64,000 bases of DNA, from positions 4,185,001 to 4,249,000 of the forward strand of contig PUFA01000062.1 in assembly GCA_003508835.1 (NCBI GenBank), given 5' to 3'. This DNA comes from Eonycteris spelaea. Taxonomy: Eukaryota; Chordata; Mammalia; Chiroptera; Pteropodidae. The translations under genes were made by a program, and so were the position numbers. Positions 45,593-58,699 of this stretch are shown here, one piece after another (the stretch's first letter is position 1; each line of letters opens with the position of its first letter). The notes beneath the pieces are model-generated. The model did no database searches, was not told the origin of the DNA, and worked only from the letters and a program-made list of their open reading frames with translations.

Positions 45593-45999
45593 GAACAATA
45601 CTCAGCAATAAAAAAGAGTGAAATATTGCCATTTGCAGCAACACGAATGGACCTAGAGGGTGTTATGCTAAGTGAAATAAGTCAGGTGGAGAAAGGCAAA
45701 TACCATATGGTTTCACTTATATATGGAATCTAAAAAAACAAAACAAAAGAAAACAAAAACAGACTCATAGAAAGAGAGATTAAACTGGTGGCCACCAGAA
45801 GGGAGGGCTGTGGGGGATGGGTAAAAAAGGTGAAAGGGAAATATTCAATATTGTGATGTTTGCACGGCAACAGGTGATTACTAGACTTAGTGTGGTGACC
45901 GCATTTAAAGTATATAAATGTCAAATCACTATATTGTACACTTGAAACTATTATATTATGATATACCACATATACTTAAATTTTTTTTTTTAATAAAGT

Positions 46000-47270
46000 G
46001 TCCCCTCCCCCACCTCCATACTCTTCTCCCCTGGGGAGAGCAGCAGAAAGTGCATTTGGAGCCATGATTTGAGATAATGTTTTGGGATCCTTAGATGCTT
46101 CAGTATAAGTTGAAAAATATCTTCTAGTGGCCCTCTGCTAACATTGCCTGGGAAGTACTGAGGGGTGAAGGCGAGTTGTGTACATAAATACACACACACA
46201 CCCACACGCACCTGTTAAGCTCTCTTTTTTTGCCAACACAATAATATTTATTGAAGGTCTATTATATTTCAGGCACTTTCACAAACATCTGTCCTGCATT
46301 AGTCCAAGAAACTAGATTTTCATACTGTTCCTAATTATAGATGATATAATACTTTTAAGATAAAAAATATTAAATATTTGTCTTTATGAAATCGGGAAGT
46401 TATGAGTAAAGACTCTCATTCCGTGCACCTTTCCATACCTTCTCCAGGTTTAACTGTCGTGAGAAAATATTGCTGTCGTAATAAAAGTTTATCCCAAGAA
46501 ACTTGAAATAAGATTTCAAATGAAAATGCTATTTTAGTACTATTTGAATGACTTGTTTCTAAAGACATTTTGAGAAAGATTATAAAACATGAACAAAAAA
46601 AATCCAAATCAAACTATAATTAAATAGTGTGACTTGCCTTGAAATCCTAGCTTTATTCATATAACTTTGTGTCCTCCAAAGAAACTGACTGAAACAAGTC
46701 AGCCCAAAGCTATACAAACAGACTTAAGTTGGGGAGAGCTGCCGTGATAAAGGCCTTAATTCCACCTTTGATTGTTACTTTGAAACTTGGACAAGTAGTG
46801 TTTGTCCAGTAATTTCTCATGTGTTTTTTCCCCCCTTGGTCTTCCACGGGGAAAATAGTTACAACAGCTTAGAGCTCTCTTCTGAAGAAATTTCCACACT
46901 GGCAAAGGCACCAACTCTTCCTTTCCCAGTGGGTGGTCTGACACAGAAACTCCCCAGTGGCTGAGAATCTGGAGCCTGGCTGGGCCTCCCATTAGCTGCA
47001 GTATTTAAACATTTTTATTTGTAATTTAAGATGTGAACTGTTAGAATTTTAAAAAGGTAATTAGATTTTTTTCCATTAGAAAATTATAAGGAATTTCCAG
47101 TATATTCTGTAGAGTTAAGACTGTAAGTTTATGTCAAAAATTAAATTTCTTCTTGCTTACTTTTAAAAAATGTGGTATCTGGAATCCTTATTTTGCTCTT
47201 CCATTTTTATCCTCTCTTCTATACCTTCCTAATGTTTTTCCTTAATTGTTAAATACACATAAAATGTGAT
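46000..47270. other. Intergenic; possible MIR fragment
   Basis: No gene seen. About 46.23-46.33 kb (ATTTATTGAAGGTCTATTAT...TTTCAGGCACTTTC) resembles the minus-strand end of a MIR or L2 element. Confidence 0.45.
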
Positions 47271-47284
47271 CCATGTTTTTACTT

Positions 47285-47590
47285 CTAAATGATTTAATAA
47301 AAAGTTATTGAACACTGTTGCAAGACTCTGTGCTAAGAACACTAGAGGATAAAAACAGAATAATAATCCATTAAGATAAGTATTTTTTATATCCAACACT
47401 TCATTGAATTAGGACAACAAATCTATGAAATAGATACTGCTTTCCCATTTTACAGATGAGGGCACTGAGGTGCCAAGAGATTATTTAACTTACCCAAGAT
47501 CATCTAACTAGAAACTGGTAAAGTTTAATTTAAAACTGGGGTCATTTGACATTCAAAGGTTTTTCTCTTAATACATGATGCTGTGTTCCT
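47285..47590 (-). mobile_element. MIR SINE remnant, minus strand
   Basis: Reverse-complement MIR features in order: TTATTGAACACTGTTG, CTGTGCTAAGAACAC, CCCATTTTACAGATGAGGGC, ACTGAGGTGCCAAGAG and CATGATGCTGTG. Confidence 0.75.
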
Positions 47591-47689
47591 ACTCATCACC
47601 CCCAAACCAATGTACAATACTTACCTAATTCATTTCATGATGGTTCCAACTCAGAAACAACTACCTTTAAATAAAGGAGATGGAATAAT

Positions 47690-48415
47690 ACAACCGTGTT
47701 CTCAGGAAGCTTAAAACATAAAAAAAAGAGAGAAAGAGATAAGTCATGTAGGCATACAACTAAAACCTACCTTAGAATTCAGTGAGCGCCTGAGGAGTGC
47801 TAGAAGTGCCTTGGACATTCGGGAAAAAAAGGGAATACTTCTGGCTAGGAGGATAAGATGTCATATTTGAGAGGGTTTTTTGTTTTTGTTTATGTTTTTT
47901 GTTTGTTTGTTTTTGTTTTTGTTTTTGGCTTTGAAAGATGAGCAGGGTTTTAATAGAAGTGGAGGGAGAACATTTTAGGCAGAGGAAAAAGTACAACAGA
48001 GACTCAATGGTAGATGTGGGATGAGTTTGGTGAAATGAGAATAATCCAGTGTGGAAAAGTAGTGGATGATAAGGCTAGAAGGCTGAATTGTAACTAGACT
48101 GTGGCAAACATTGAAAGCTAGATAAGAAGTTTTGAGTTCATTGCATAGGCTCTGAGTGGATCAAAGAAAGATTTTGAGCCATATAATGAATAATATGCTG
48201 TGCTATAGCAAGTCAATGTGGGCAAGGATGTGTAACCAAACTGAAACACGAAGTAAAATAAAAAGTTTAAAATGGGGTATAGTAGAGAGAAAAGAGGAGA
48301 TAGAGCTGAGAATGATTGTCAAAAGACTATATTGGGTGAGAGGGTTTATGAAAAGAAGATATTCAGATAAGTTTCAAATTTTTGAGTTTGTGACTGACTG
48401 ATGAGGCTATTAACC
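47690..48415 (+). mobile_element. Old L2-like LINE remnant, tentative
   Basis: Word order (GGCTTTGAAAGATGAGCAGG, ATTTTAGGCAGAGG, AAAGATTTTGAGCCATATAA) resembles an ancient mammalian LINE, probably L2. A T/G-rich (TTTTTG)n stretch at about 47.88-47.93 kb interrupts it. Confidence 0.45.
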
Positions 48416-49420
48416 AAAATAGGGAAATACCAGTCATTTGAAGACATTCTTAATTGGGTGAACAAGAAAAGGAATCATGGCAAAGCAGATAGTGAGAAAT
48501 ATAGTTTTAGAATCCCAACATCAGGAAGTCCAAATTTTCCTGGTAGAGCTTCACCTACTGACATATTCAACCAAGACTGATCCTATTAAGAAGTCAAGCT
48601 GAAGGCAATTTAATATGGTTTGTAAGGCAGCCAAAAGCTTGCCCCAAATTTTTTATATATTTGTCAACTGTATCAGAAAATCCACACCATTAGGTCCTTA
48701 ATATGGATTTAGGCATTGACAACAAAAGGTCCCTAAATGTTATTAGATTGTTTAACTTGTTCCTAATTAAAATAAATCAAATTTTGATTAGATAGATAAA
48801 GATTATAAAGGATTTCCATCTTGGAACACTGGGTGAAGATTCAGTAGGGTTTCAGTACAAGCAAGAAGAACTGGGTACCAAAAAAGTTGGGGGAGGCCAT
48901 TCATAATCTGTCAATAAATTATTAACCTATTCACCAATCTTAAAATATTTTTTAATGATTTACTGGGCATAGGGCATCTTGCTAAGTCCAATGAGAGAAA
49001 ACAACAATGACAAAAATATTGTTTCTATTCTTAAGGAATTTAGTAGGCAAAGGGTAAGGAATTTATCTTGCCTCATAATTTTGCCAAAGGCTGGTATTTT
49101 GTGTACAGCCCTAGCAATTAAGTTATATGTTTCAGGTTATGGTTATCCTATTCCTAACCAACCATTATGTGTTTGGTGTAGGGGTGGGAGAGCAGATATC
49201 TTATTTCTTTAGTTCACAGGTCTGCAGATCACAGAATTATTTTAAGGAGCGGTGCTCAAGGAACCACACCCAGAAAGCCTCATTCACATCTGAGCTTCAT
49301 TGAGGATTCTAGACATTGAGATTATGTTGTAATGGGATGATACTTTGGGTGGCCTTCAGAAGGTGTAAGTATACTTTACATGTGGGAAAGAGGTTAGTCA
49401 TAGATAGAGGATAGACTCTA
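48416..49420. other. Intergenic, no gene seen
   Basis: AT-rich; a short L2/MIR-like phrase (TTACTGGGCATAGGGCATC) near 48.96 kb is the only resemblance. Confidence 0.5.
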
Positions 49421-49424
49421 GTGT

Positions 49425-49930
49425 TAGCCTCCAACATGGCCCCTAAATAATCCCTGCTTCCTGGCATTCATGTTCCTGTGTAGTCTCCAGGCTTGATAGG
49501 GCTGACCTGTATAACCAAAGGTATATTATGGGAATAGCAATGTGTGGCTTCCAAGATTGAAACATAAAAGATATAGTGGCTTCTGCCTTGCTCTTAGAGC
49601 CCTCACTCTTGGGGAAGTCAGCTGTCACATCATGTTAAAAGGATACTCAAGCAGTCAGTATAGTAAGGAAGTGAGCCAGCATGAATTTGATGGCCATATA
49701 AGTGAGCCATTTCAGAAGCAGATCTTCCTGCCTCAGCTGAGCTTTTAAAGAATAATGGCCCTAGCTGAGATTTTAACTGTAACCTCATGAGAGACACTGA
49801 ACCAGAATCACCCAACTAAGCTGCTCCCAAATTCTTGAGTCACAGAAATTGTGTAAGATAGTACATATTTGTTGTTTTCAGTCACTAAGTTTTGGGGAAA
49901 TTTTTTATGCAGCAACAGATAACTAACAGT
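49425..49930 (+). mobile_element. MaLR/MLT1-like LTR
   Basis: Roughly 500 bp with CCTCATGAGAGACACTGAAC, TAAGCTGCTCCCAAATTCT, TTTGTTGTTTTCAGTCACTA and the end ATGCAGCAACAGATAACTAA. The 5' half contains GCTTCTGCCTTGCTCTTAGA and GGAAGTCAGCTGTCACATC. Same family as the fragment at 39.24-39.46 kb. Identified from memory of mammalian LTR families. Confidence 0.5.
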
Positions 49931-52900
49931 AAATTACAACCTCAGTATAAGGCAACAGTATGAAATGACTACTTAAAAATGTTACACATTTTTTTTTTTA
50001 CTGCATCAGCTGAATAAAGGTTCTATATTAACTATGGTAATAGCCCACTTCTAGATTACACCAATTTAAGATATTGTATATAGTTTGGGTCATATACTTT
50101 GAAAGACATTGGCAAAGACATTGAGGTCACTAAAAGACAATCAGGATAGTGAAGACAACAAAATATAACATGAAGAGTGCATGAGAACAACTGGTAATGT
50201 TTAACCTCGAGTAGACTTAGGGGTGACATGACATCTGTACATGTGTTTAAAGAAGTAGCACAAGAAAGATTATCCTAGATATCCTATGTTCTTTAAAAGG
50301 GGAGAATAAAACGAGAATAAAAGCTTTAAAAAAAGTTATTAGAATGATTTATAAGATTTAAAGTCAACTTGCATATCACAAAGAACAATAAAGGTAAGCA
50401 TGAATCATTTGCTCTGCTGAGAATCATTTCATTATCTGCTGTTTGAAGTTCATAGAGGGTCCATTATGTGCCATACATGTAAGTGGTAAGCTTTTGATCA
50501 GCTAAGCAAAATCATATAATTGTCATGACAGAGTTGGAAAAAAACCTGACTATTCTTAACTCTTAATTCTCAAAGTAATATAATTTTGGGGGTCTCTTAG
50601 AGATATATTATTTTTTCTTAAATAATAAAGTAAAATTGCACAGAAGGTGAATTGATGTCCTCATCTTCAAAATAACTTAGGAATTATTATTAGGATAATT
50701 TTTTCAATTATAAAAACAATAGTATATCTGCAACACTTTATATATTAGATAATTTTGTCTAATGCAATAATATTTCTTTAAACAGAAATATGGAAAACAA
50801 AGCCATAGTCTTTTAACAATTATCTCTGAAGTTATAAAAGAATCTTCTGTTTTACCATCTATAAATTAAATATTATGTAGAGCATATATGAAAGTCATGC
50901 AGACATTGATCTGTTATCTGTTGTACATTGAAGGTGAAGACCTTGATAAGCATAAACTATTTTTAAAAAATATTTTCACTTTTCAAATTACGACAGTAAT
51001 TGTACTTTCACTGGAATAATGTACATTTAAGAAGTCAACTGTAAGTGTGAAGTATACTATTTTTTTTTCACATTACAAAGGCTCAGGGTTCTGAGCTCTT
51101 ACCCAGGAATGTTAAAGCCCATTCTTAAATTGTTTTCTTAGAAAAACCTTATGTTCAAAACTTTTCTTATCATTGCTCCCTCAGACTAAGCCTCCCAAAT
51201 TATTTTTCTATTATCATTATTTTTATTTTATATTATCAGTACAGATAAAGTAGAAAAATATATAAGGCAAAGTATTCATGAATGCATCAACAGTCAAACA
51301 AAGATACTTGCCTTTCAAGTATCCTCAGTTAATATGCCAAGATTATCAGATTGTAGTTCAAAGTTCTTAAATTCTTTGCTTTATAACTGAGGAAGAATGT
51401 CTGCTTTTTTCACTTCTTACAAAATATTTTCCTAGCCTATGAGCCTCCACCAGTCCCTGGGATCAACCAGGATTAACATTTATAAACTGCAAATACACAA
51501 AAAGCCAAAGGCCAAGGCTTTCCAAATAGGTATAAATTTGTTTTCCTTATGGTGGTAAAGTTAGGTAATCTGAATTATCATTAAGGAGAATGGAGAACAC
51601 TCATTTTCAACATATATTACAATTAAATTCGGTTTCTTTAAAAACAATTGGTCTGGGTTTAGAATCTGTCAAACTTCTGATAAAGATGGGAGTACCTACT
51701 TTTCATATTGGATGGCTATTTATGTGTGGCAATGTTAAATATTTAAAATACTGAAAAATTAACGTATTTCGTTTCCTTCTCAGAAAGGCTTAGGGCTTTT
51801 AAATTCTAAAGCCACTGTTAGACTAACTGCGTTTAAAGATTTAGTTATAAGGACATTATAGCATAAACTAAGTAAACATTGCCAGAATATCTTTTAATAT
51901 AGAGCACATTTTTTTATTGTTATGTATTTATCTTCTATGACAGGAGCTAAAATCATACAATTTTAAAAAATAAAATTTTAACTGTAGAATGAATTTCTAT
52001 TTCTTCAACTGTTTCTACAAATTATATGCCATATCAAAATATCTAATTGTTATTGGTATGTAGAATATTTATGAAAGTTTAATACTTTTTTGCTTTAAGT
52101 CATAGTTTAAAGTAGGTTTTTCACAGTGTTTGACTTTAAAGAAAATTAATCATCCTCACAACGTATAATCTTTAGCATGAATATATTTCAATTATGGTTC
52201 TTCCTTTGTGGCTCTAGTACTTAATTCATAGAATAACATTTGAAATGACACAGTGCAACAAGGAAAATGCAGCTTCATATTTTAGAATACAATTTCATAG
52301 ACACTTGGACACATTCTTATAGTTTATAAAAGTCTATGGTTAATTAAGTACTTGATAACACTGTAGAAATACATACTATTTTAGATGGTGTAATAGGAAA
52401 GAAGAGAGATTTAGTGTGGAATACACTGACCATTACTGGGGAGTCACCTATCTTCTTCCTTCATTTTTAAGTGAACACAAGATCAAAACAATAAATTCAA
52501 TAACACAAATATTCAGACTGCATTCTTTTGAGAAGTACTTTAGGGAAAAGAGTTTGGAGAATGCAGTTTGGAGGACATCTGGTGCACCAACATCTAAATA
52601 AATAGTAGTAAATACTTGATTTAGTGCTGCTGGAATTGACAATTTATACTCTAAACATGTCTTGTGTATTGGAAGATTCTAAAACTTTTCCTTAAACTCT
52701 GAGCTGGTTTCCCAGTGTTTAAAAATAAAAATAGCAATGCCCCCCTTTTTAAGTAAAAGATTTGAGAAAGCTTTTTAAATACATAGGGTTTTTATTTAAA
52801 GTAATTAAATTATTAAGAAAATTTTTATTTTAAAAAGATCACAAAATTGTGAGCTAAAATGGGCTTTTTATTTATCTTTATACCCTCAGATCCTAACAGT

Positions 52901-54940
52901 ATCCAGCACCAGGTAGAAATTCACTAAATATGTATTAAATGAATTATTTCATAAATAAAACTATAATTTAAAATGTAGCATCTTTGGTATTATTAAATTT
53001 GGAATTAATTCAATGATAATACTCAAAGTTTATTTTGTCTTCGAGGACCAAATATATATCATTAAACATTAACATTTAACAAGTGATCAAAACAATACAA
53101 TTAGGCATACTTGTATAAATACTATTTATTAATTTCATAGTAATTTTTGCTTAAAAATGTTTTTCTGAGATCTCAAGCATTATGTCAAACAGAATGCAAA
53201 CCTAAATGAATTGAGGTTATTCACCAACAGCTAAAAAACAGAAATGTATAGTAGAAATGTGAATAGGTCTGAACATCTGTCACTTATGTTACTAACCAGA
53301 ATAAGTATCTTTATTCAATTGAATCTGGAGTTTATTTGCATTTATATCAGACACTGGGAATCTAGCTATTGTTACTGTGATTGTTGCTGAACTTTTAATG
53401 GATTAGATGCTGTGCCAATTTTAGTAGGCAGTGATTTTTTTTTTGTCTAAAAGTACAAATGTGTGAAAATTAAAACAAAATGGAAATGCTGATAGATCTT
53501 TAGCTTTAGTATTACTACCTTGGACTTATTCTATCCTGTGTTTTCAAGCTTTCTTTTCTCCTCAGATGCTTTGAAGAAAACCTCTAAACAAATCTTGAAA
53601 TAACAGTACATCTTCACTGAGATCTCTCTCATGTATTCTGCGTATTTTTACTCCCAAATTATGTTAAATGTCCAGATCCACGGACTACTAAATATATAGA
53701 CTAAGTACGGTAATACTAATTTACTAAACAGAATTGCTCCCTCTAGTGAATTCACAATATTACTTCACTTTTTGGCACTGCTGCACTAAGTAATTTAATA
53801 AAGAACATAAATGATGATGACTATTAGGTTGATGATAGTGGTCTGGCTTACTTTTGTGATATTACATCTTAACGTTTTCTGTACTTGAATATACAGAAAT
53901 TTCTAATGACTAATAAGAGCTACTTGCTGAATATTTTAGAACACTACACTGAAAAAGTAATTAATTTCTAAAACTCTTCAGAAAACTTTTGAAACCCATT
54001 TGGTACTACGTTATTTTGAGGGCTATGGTCATGTGGACATTAGCAAAGTAAAGTGGGCTGATTAAAGCAATTCTCCTAATAATTAAAAGTGTTATGGTGG
54101 AAATAAGTTTAACTATAAATCTAATTCTTTGCTCTGGTTGCCATATACCTCAGAAGAATCAGACATTATTAATCTTACTTCTCTTTTCTGTCAGAAATGC
54201 TATGCAACAATGATACAGATATAAAAATACTTCGAATTCTTTGGAGTTTTATTTAAATTTCTATTACAATACCTGAATATAATGTAAAATCCTGGGCTGC
54301 TGTGAAAACAAGAGCATGATTTAGTTCTCAATTGTTAATGCAGACCTGGCCTTAAAATAACCCATTTTAAATCGCAGAAAGTGAAATTAAAATTGAGAAG
54401 TCGTACAGGTGATTACATTTACACAACTGATGAATTTAAATATGGCAATAATAACAGGCAAAACAAAACGAAATCAATCAGGAGACTCACTCTTTCTTCA
54501 AAGCAGGATTCCATTTTCTGTGAAATTTAAATTATCTGGATAATTATTTCTGTACGCAACCACTTTGCTTGAGTAGGCAAAGCCTTTTTTACAATGCAAT
54601 CTCAGTGAATATAGCAGATGGCATGGGTTACCAATCTCATCAAGTTATTGTTTTTCTGTATCAATAATAATAGAGTAACTCCACCTTCCAAATGCTCAGC
54701 AAATATTAATTCATCATTGTAGCACTCATGAGGCAGGAAATTTTAATAAACATCATAAAATACAGTCTAGATTAACTTATTTGAAAGCACCTGTGAAAGA
54801 CAGAGCAACTCAAAAAAATTAAATGATTATATTAATTATGTGAAAGAAGGTAATATTGTTTTATGATTCATTCGCCCTTGGAAGTAAGTTCAGGAGGAAC
54901 TCGTGGGACTAAGAGGCCTGCCAAGATTTAAAAATTGTTT
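49931..54940. other. AT-rich gene-free DNA
   Basis: Long AT-rich interval with no credible gene. A phrase near 52.9 kb (CACTAAATATGTATTAAATG) resembles the 3' end of a MIR/L2 element. No other structure was recognised. Confidence 0.55.
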
Positions 54941-54979
54941 CCACCCTCCTTTCTCAAGTGAAGGAACAATTAGCAATAT

Positions 54980-55520
54980 TTCCATGGAGACGTGACTAAG
55001 TCCAGGCAAGGGACAGCGCGCTGGCACATCCCCCGCCAACCGGCCTCCCAGGGCCCTTGGGCTGCTGCTCGCACACCCGCGCGCCTGCAGCCCCACTCGG
55101 CCGCTCCCCGGTCCACGTGCTGGGATCCTGGGCCAGAGCCCAGGCAGGTCCTGCTCCGGATTCCCGTCACCTCTACGCCTGTCCCGAGGCTTTTTCCTTC
55201 CCCTCCAAGACCGATTGCGCCATTTAGACTGAGAGACTCGGCGCTCCTTCTCTGGGCTTGTCTGGGTGCATCGCTGGCTCCTGATTCGGAGGCGGAGCGC
55301 TCTCTGACCTGGCGAAGACGGACAGGAGCAGGAGGCCGCACCCTGCGCGGAGGCGGGCTGGGGGCTACTGGGCTATAGGGGCGGTCCTGGCGGGCGGAGG
55401 CGCCGCTCCAGACAGCCATCCAAAGAAGAAGCGGATCAGGCCATCGTCGGAGGCTCCAGAGAACAGGGAAGGGAGGTCACACACCGGGAAGGCGCGCCAG
55501 GTTTGCGCACTCACCATTCC
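54980..55520. other. Isolated CpG island in the 3' gene-free flank
   Basis: About 540 bp of GC-rich, CpG-dense sequence with sharp edges against AT-rich DNA on both sides. It lies about 28 kb beyond the PITX2 stop codon. Open frames on both strands lack protein-like composition. A CACGTG E-box occurs near 55115. It looks like an orphan promoter or a conserved unmethylated enhancer; no transcript can be assigned from sequence alone. Confidence 0.7.
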
Positions 55521-56085
55521 ACACGTTCCCAAATGGTGGCGCCTGATTAAAAGTCGAGGGTCAGACGAGGATCTGTGAATCTCCGTGCGTAGCCTCCCTC
55601 GGGCAGTGATTTGTGTCTTACCCTGGAGTCCCCCAGTTTTATGTCACAGCTCTCAGCGACTTTTGCCAAGTCCTTAGCACTTCCATTTGTGGAAACTTTA
55701 AAAAACGTCTGCCCCTGGGTATTCCGAGAGCTTCTGTAGACGGCGTGTGGTGTGGGCATCGTTTGTACCATAGCAGCAGAGCTGTCGTTATAGGCAAACC
55801 TTACAACCCAGCAGCACTCACGTTTTATCCACAGGTAACATCAATGTCTTTGTAGCAATAATCGACCAATTAAATAGATGAATAATTATGTATTCATCTT
55901 TAATTTCATAAACGGTTAGAATCCCAGAATTTGGATGAGTATACTATAGTTCAAAGGAAGGAGAAACACAGGGACATAAAGCAAAATATTTATTTGGTAT
56001 ACTCCCAGCCTTTCTCTGGCACTGTTGGAGAAAGGGACCTCTTTTGAAAAGATAAAATGAGATTCAGATAAACTCACTATTTCTT

Positions 56086-56125
56086 GGGTGGAGGAGATAT
56101 TTCTAGGGTGGAGGAGATATTTCTA
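56086..56125. repeat. Exact 20-bp tandem duplication
   Basis: The unit GGGTGGAGGAGATATTTCTA is repeated exactly at 56086-56105 and 56106-56125. A recent slippage or duplication event. Confidence 0.95.
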
Positions 56126-56469
56126 CTTTCCTCACAATATTTTTACTTTTGGTCACTCATTCAGAGAGGTAGAAAAAACTAAGTGAGACCTGGACTTCAT
56201 CAAACCTATCTCTCTTCATTTAGGTTTTTGTCAGTTTATTTCTTTTAATAAAATAGTCACCTCCCCCATTCAGATAATTGGTCATTCTCTGTCTACAAAG
56301 AATTTGAGGTGGCTTTTAAAACTATACATATTAAAAAGAATACAAATAAAATATAAGTATTAAGAACACTTTAGGTGTGGTGAAATTATGCATAAGTGCC
56401 AAAGTTGGTTAGTAAATTTGGCTCTGAGTTTCCTTAGATGAAATATACTTTCCTCTCAGAACAAATACG

Positions 56470-57548
56470 GTCACGAGGCACTTAATAAGAGGGATATATT
56501 CTGAGAAATTCTTTGTTAGGCTCTTGTATCATTGCAGAAACATACAATGCACGTACACAACCTAGACGGTACAGCCTGCTACACACCTGGGCTACATGAT
56601 GGAGTCTATTGCTCTTAGGCTGCAAACCTGTACAGGACGTTACTATACTGAATACTGTAGGCAACTGTAACACAATGGTAAGTATTTGGGTATCTAAACA
56701 TATCCAAACATAGAAAAGGTACAGGAAAAATACAATATAAAAGATAAAAAACGGTACACCTATACAGGGGTGAATGGAGCCTGCAGGACTGGGAGTCGCT
56801 CTGGGTGGATCACTGAGTGAGTGGTGAGTGAATGTGAAGGCCTAGGACGTTACTGTACACGATCGTAGACGTGATAAACACTGTACACATAGGCTACCCT
56901 AAATTTATAAAACAACATGAGACTAAATCAAGCACAAGAGAAAATGATACAATCAATAGACGCAATAAACAGGAAATGTGTAGGGCTGCTGTTGGCATAG
57001 CATTGCATTACCGTTTACAGCAAGGTTTTTTTTATTAGTAGAAAAAGTACACTCTAAAATAATAATAAAAAGTATAGTAAATGAATGGTAGTTACCAAAG
57101 GAAAGGAGGGGGCGGGGAGGGCGAATTGGGTAGAGGGGGGCAAATATATGGTAACTCAAGGAAACTAGACCAGGTGGGGAGCATGACATAGAGTACACAG
57201 ATGTCAAATTATAATGTTGTATACCTGAAAATTATATAATGGTATTGACCAATGTCTCTCCAATAAATATAATTTTTTAATTAAGAAAAAAGTATAGTAA
57301 ATACATAAACTAGTCACATAGTTGCTTATTATATTATCGAGCATTACCTACTGTACATAATCGTACGTGTTGTACTTTTATATGACTGGCAGCACAGTAG
57401 GTTTGTTTGCACCAGTATCACCACAAACAGGTGAGTAATGCTTTGCACTGTGACTTTAAGGCAGGAAATTTTCAACTCCATTATAATTTATGGCACCACT
57501 GTCATATAAGATTGACCAAAAGATTGTTATGGAGTATATGACTGCAGT
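56470..57548. mobile_element. Fossil DNA transposon, interrupted
   Basis: CGAGGCACTTAATAAGAGGG, ATATTCTGAGAAATTCTTTG, ACCTAGACGGTACAGCCTGC, AACACAATGGTAAGTATTTG, and right-side phrases GGCACCACTGTCATATAAG and TATGGAGTATATGACTGCAG match a widespread mammalian cut-and-paste element with 'CATGCGTCGC'-type ends, probably TcMar/Tigger-like. The two halves are split by an L1 insertion at 57083-57286. CpG decay is extensive. Confidence 0.6.
57083..57286 (+). mobile_element. 5'-truncated L1 3' end with target duplication
   Basis: L1 3' UTR sequence (GAATGGTAGTTACCA, GTCAAATTATAATGTTGTAT, CCAATAAATATAATTTTTTA) flanked by AAAAAGTATAGTAAAT at 57067-57082 and again, identical, at 57287-57302. The 16-bp direct repeat is a classic target-site duplication from target-primed reverse transcription. 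The L1 therefore inserted into the older DNA transposon. Confidence 0.85.
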
Positions 57549-57571
57549 AAAAAAAAAAAAAAAAAAAAAAA
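57549..57571. repeat. Poly(A) run
   Basis: 23 consecutive A residues at the right end of the DNA transposon remnant. Likely slippage-prone. Confidence 0.95.
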
Positions 57572-58395
57572 GTAGAAGGCATTTTGGTTTTTGCAAGGCC
57601 ATTTTGTAAAATCCTTAACCTGCCACTAGAGGCTGCTCTTAATTCTTAATATCTGAGGATTAACCTACAGAAGAGAGCTTTTTTCTCACAGCTAGTGAAG
57701 AACTGGAAATTACTTTGAAAATTTCATTGCTTTGCTATTCATATTTTGATGTATTTTCCCCATTAACAGTCCATTCCTCTATTTTTATTATTATTTTTGG
57801 TTCATATCAGTTCTGTTTGATATTTTGTTGATGGTATCCAAATAGAAGATGATGGCATACTTACTTTGGCTTATGCCTTTAACTTCAGCACTGTATGCAG
57901 ACCTTGAGTATTTTTGGTTGCTGTTACTGAATTTCCTCTTTTTTTTTGCAATTAGAAAACCTGCTTTTTATTACTTCTTAAGGCACAATTCATGACCGAA
58001 ACACATTGTGTCTATCACCTTTCTTATTCACATCACAGTGAATTAAATGGTTGTTCTCTTTTACCCGCTCTCTTTTTAATAAAATAAGGGATATTCAGAA
58101 AAGACTTTTCAAATAGACAAGATATAATTAGATCTTAAATAAGCAAATACTGAATCTTTACAGGGTGAAGATTTATGAAAAGTTCTAACAGTTGATAAAG
58201 GCTTTACCCCTTATCAAAAGGCATATTGCATTCAAAATATTTTAATTTCTGATAGACAATACCCGCCCTTAAGTTTGGATGAAAAGTATTAATCTGCAAC
58301 ATGAGACAAAGTAAATATTCAACCTTCTACATAATATACAAGACCTACCCTTTTTGACTTTTAGGTCTCATTTTAACTTACAAAGGGGATGAATT
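57572..58395. other. Intergenic, no gene seen
   Basis: AT-rich sequence with no recognised feature. Confidence 0.5.
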
Positions 58396-58399
58396 CTAC

Positions 58400-58620
58400 C
58401 ATTTATTGAGCTCCTGCTATGTGCCAATTACTGTCCTAGTTGTTTTATGTATAGTTCTCTCATTTTATCCTTACAACAGTCTCATGAAGCAAATTGCACC
58501 TTTTTAAAATGATGAAATAGGCTTAGTGAAGTTAAAAGTAACATTTTCAGGACCCAACAGCCATCAAAGGGTGAAGCTGAGATCAGATCTGGTCTGGCCG
58601 ATGCCATCCTCCTTCTAAGA
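58400..58620 (-). mobile_element. MIR SINE remnant, minus strand
   Basis: ACCATTTATTGAGCTCCTGC, TATGTGCCAATTACTGTCC, CTCATTTTATCCTTACAACA and AAATAGGCTTAGTGAAGTTA occur in the order of an inverted MIR. Confidence 0.75.
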
Positions 58621-58699
58621 TTCATCACACTCGAAGAATTTTAGCAAGAACAAGGGTACTGTTAAGGAATCATTCATACATTTGATAAATAGTTATTGA

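Larger units (their letters stand above)
40430..45995 (+). mobile_element. Decayed near-full-length L1 retrotransposon
   Basis: About 5.6 kb. The 5' region with GGATGGTGGCATGGGAGCTC lies near 40.44 kb, ORF1-like sequence at about 41.2-42.1 kb, and ORF2 endonuclease to reverse-transcriptase sequence at about 42.2-45.7 kb. FADD, the reverse-transcriptase catalytic motif, is encoded at 43922-43933. ORF2's C-terminal region runs up to about 45.73 kb, followed by a 3' UTR ending in a T/A-rich tail near 45.99 kb. Many stops and frameshifts leave it inactive. An AC/AT-rich microsatellite (about 45.46-45.59 kb) has expanded within the ORF2 3' part. The 3' end resembles L1s of laurasiatherian mammals. 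Confidence 0.88.

Noticed and set aside
40430..45995. An active L1
   Set aside because: Both ORFs carry many stops and frameshifts and a microsatellite interrupts ORF2.
54970..55419. 149-codon minus and 128-codon plus open frames in the 55-kb CpG island
   Set aside because: No domain or protein-like composition; explained by CpG-rich DNA.
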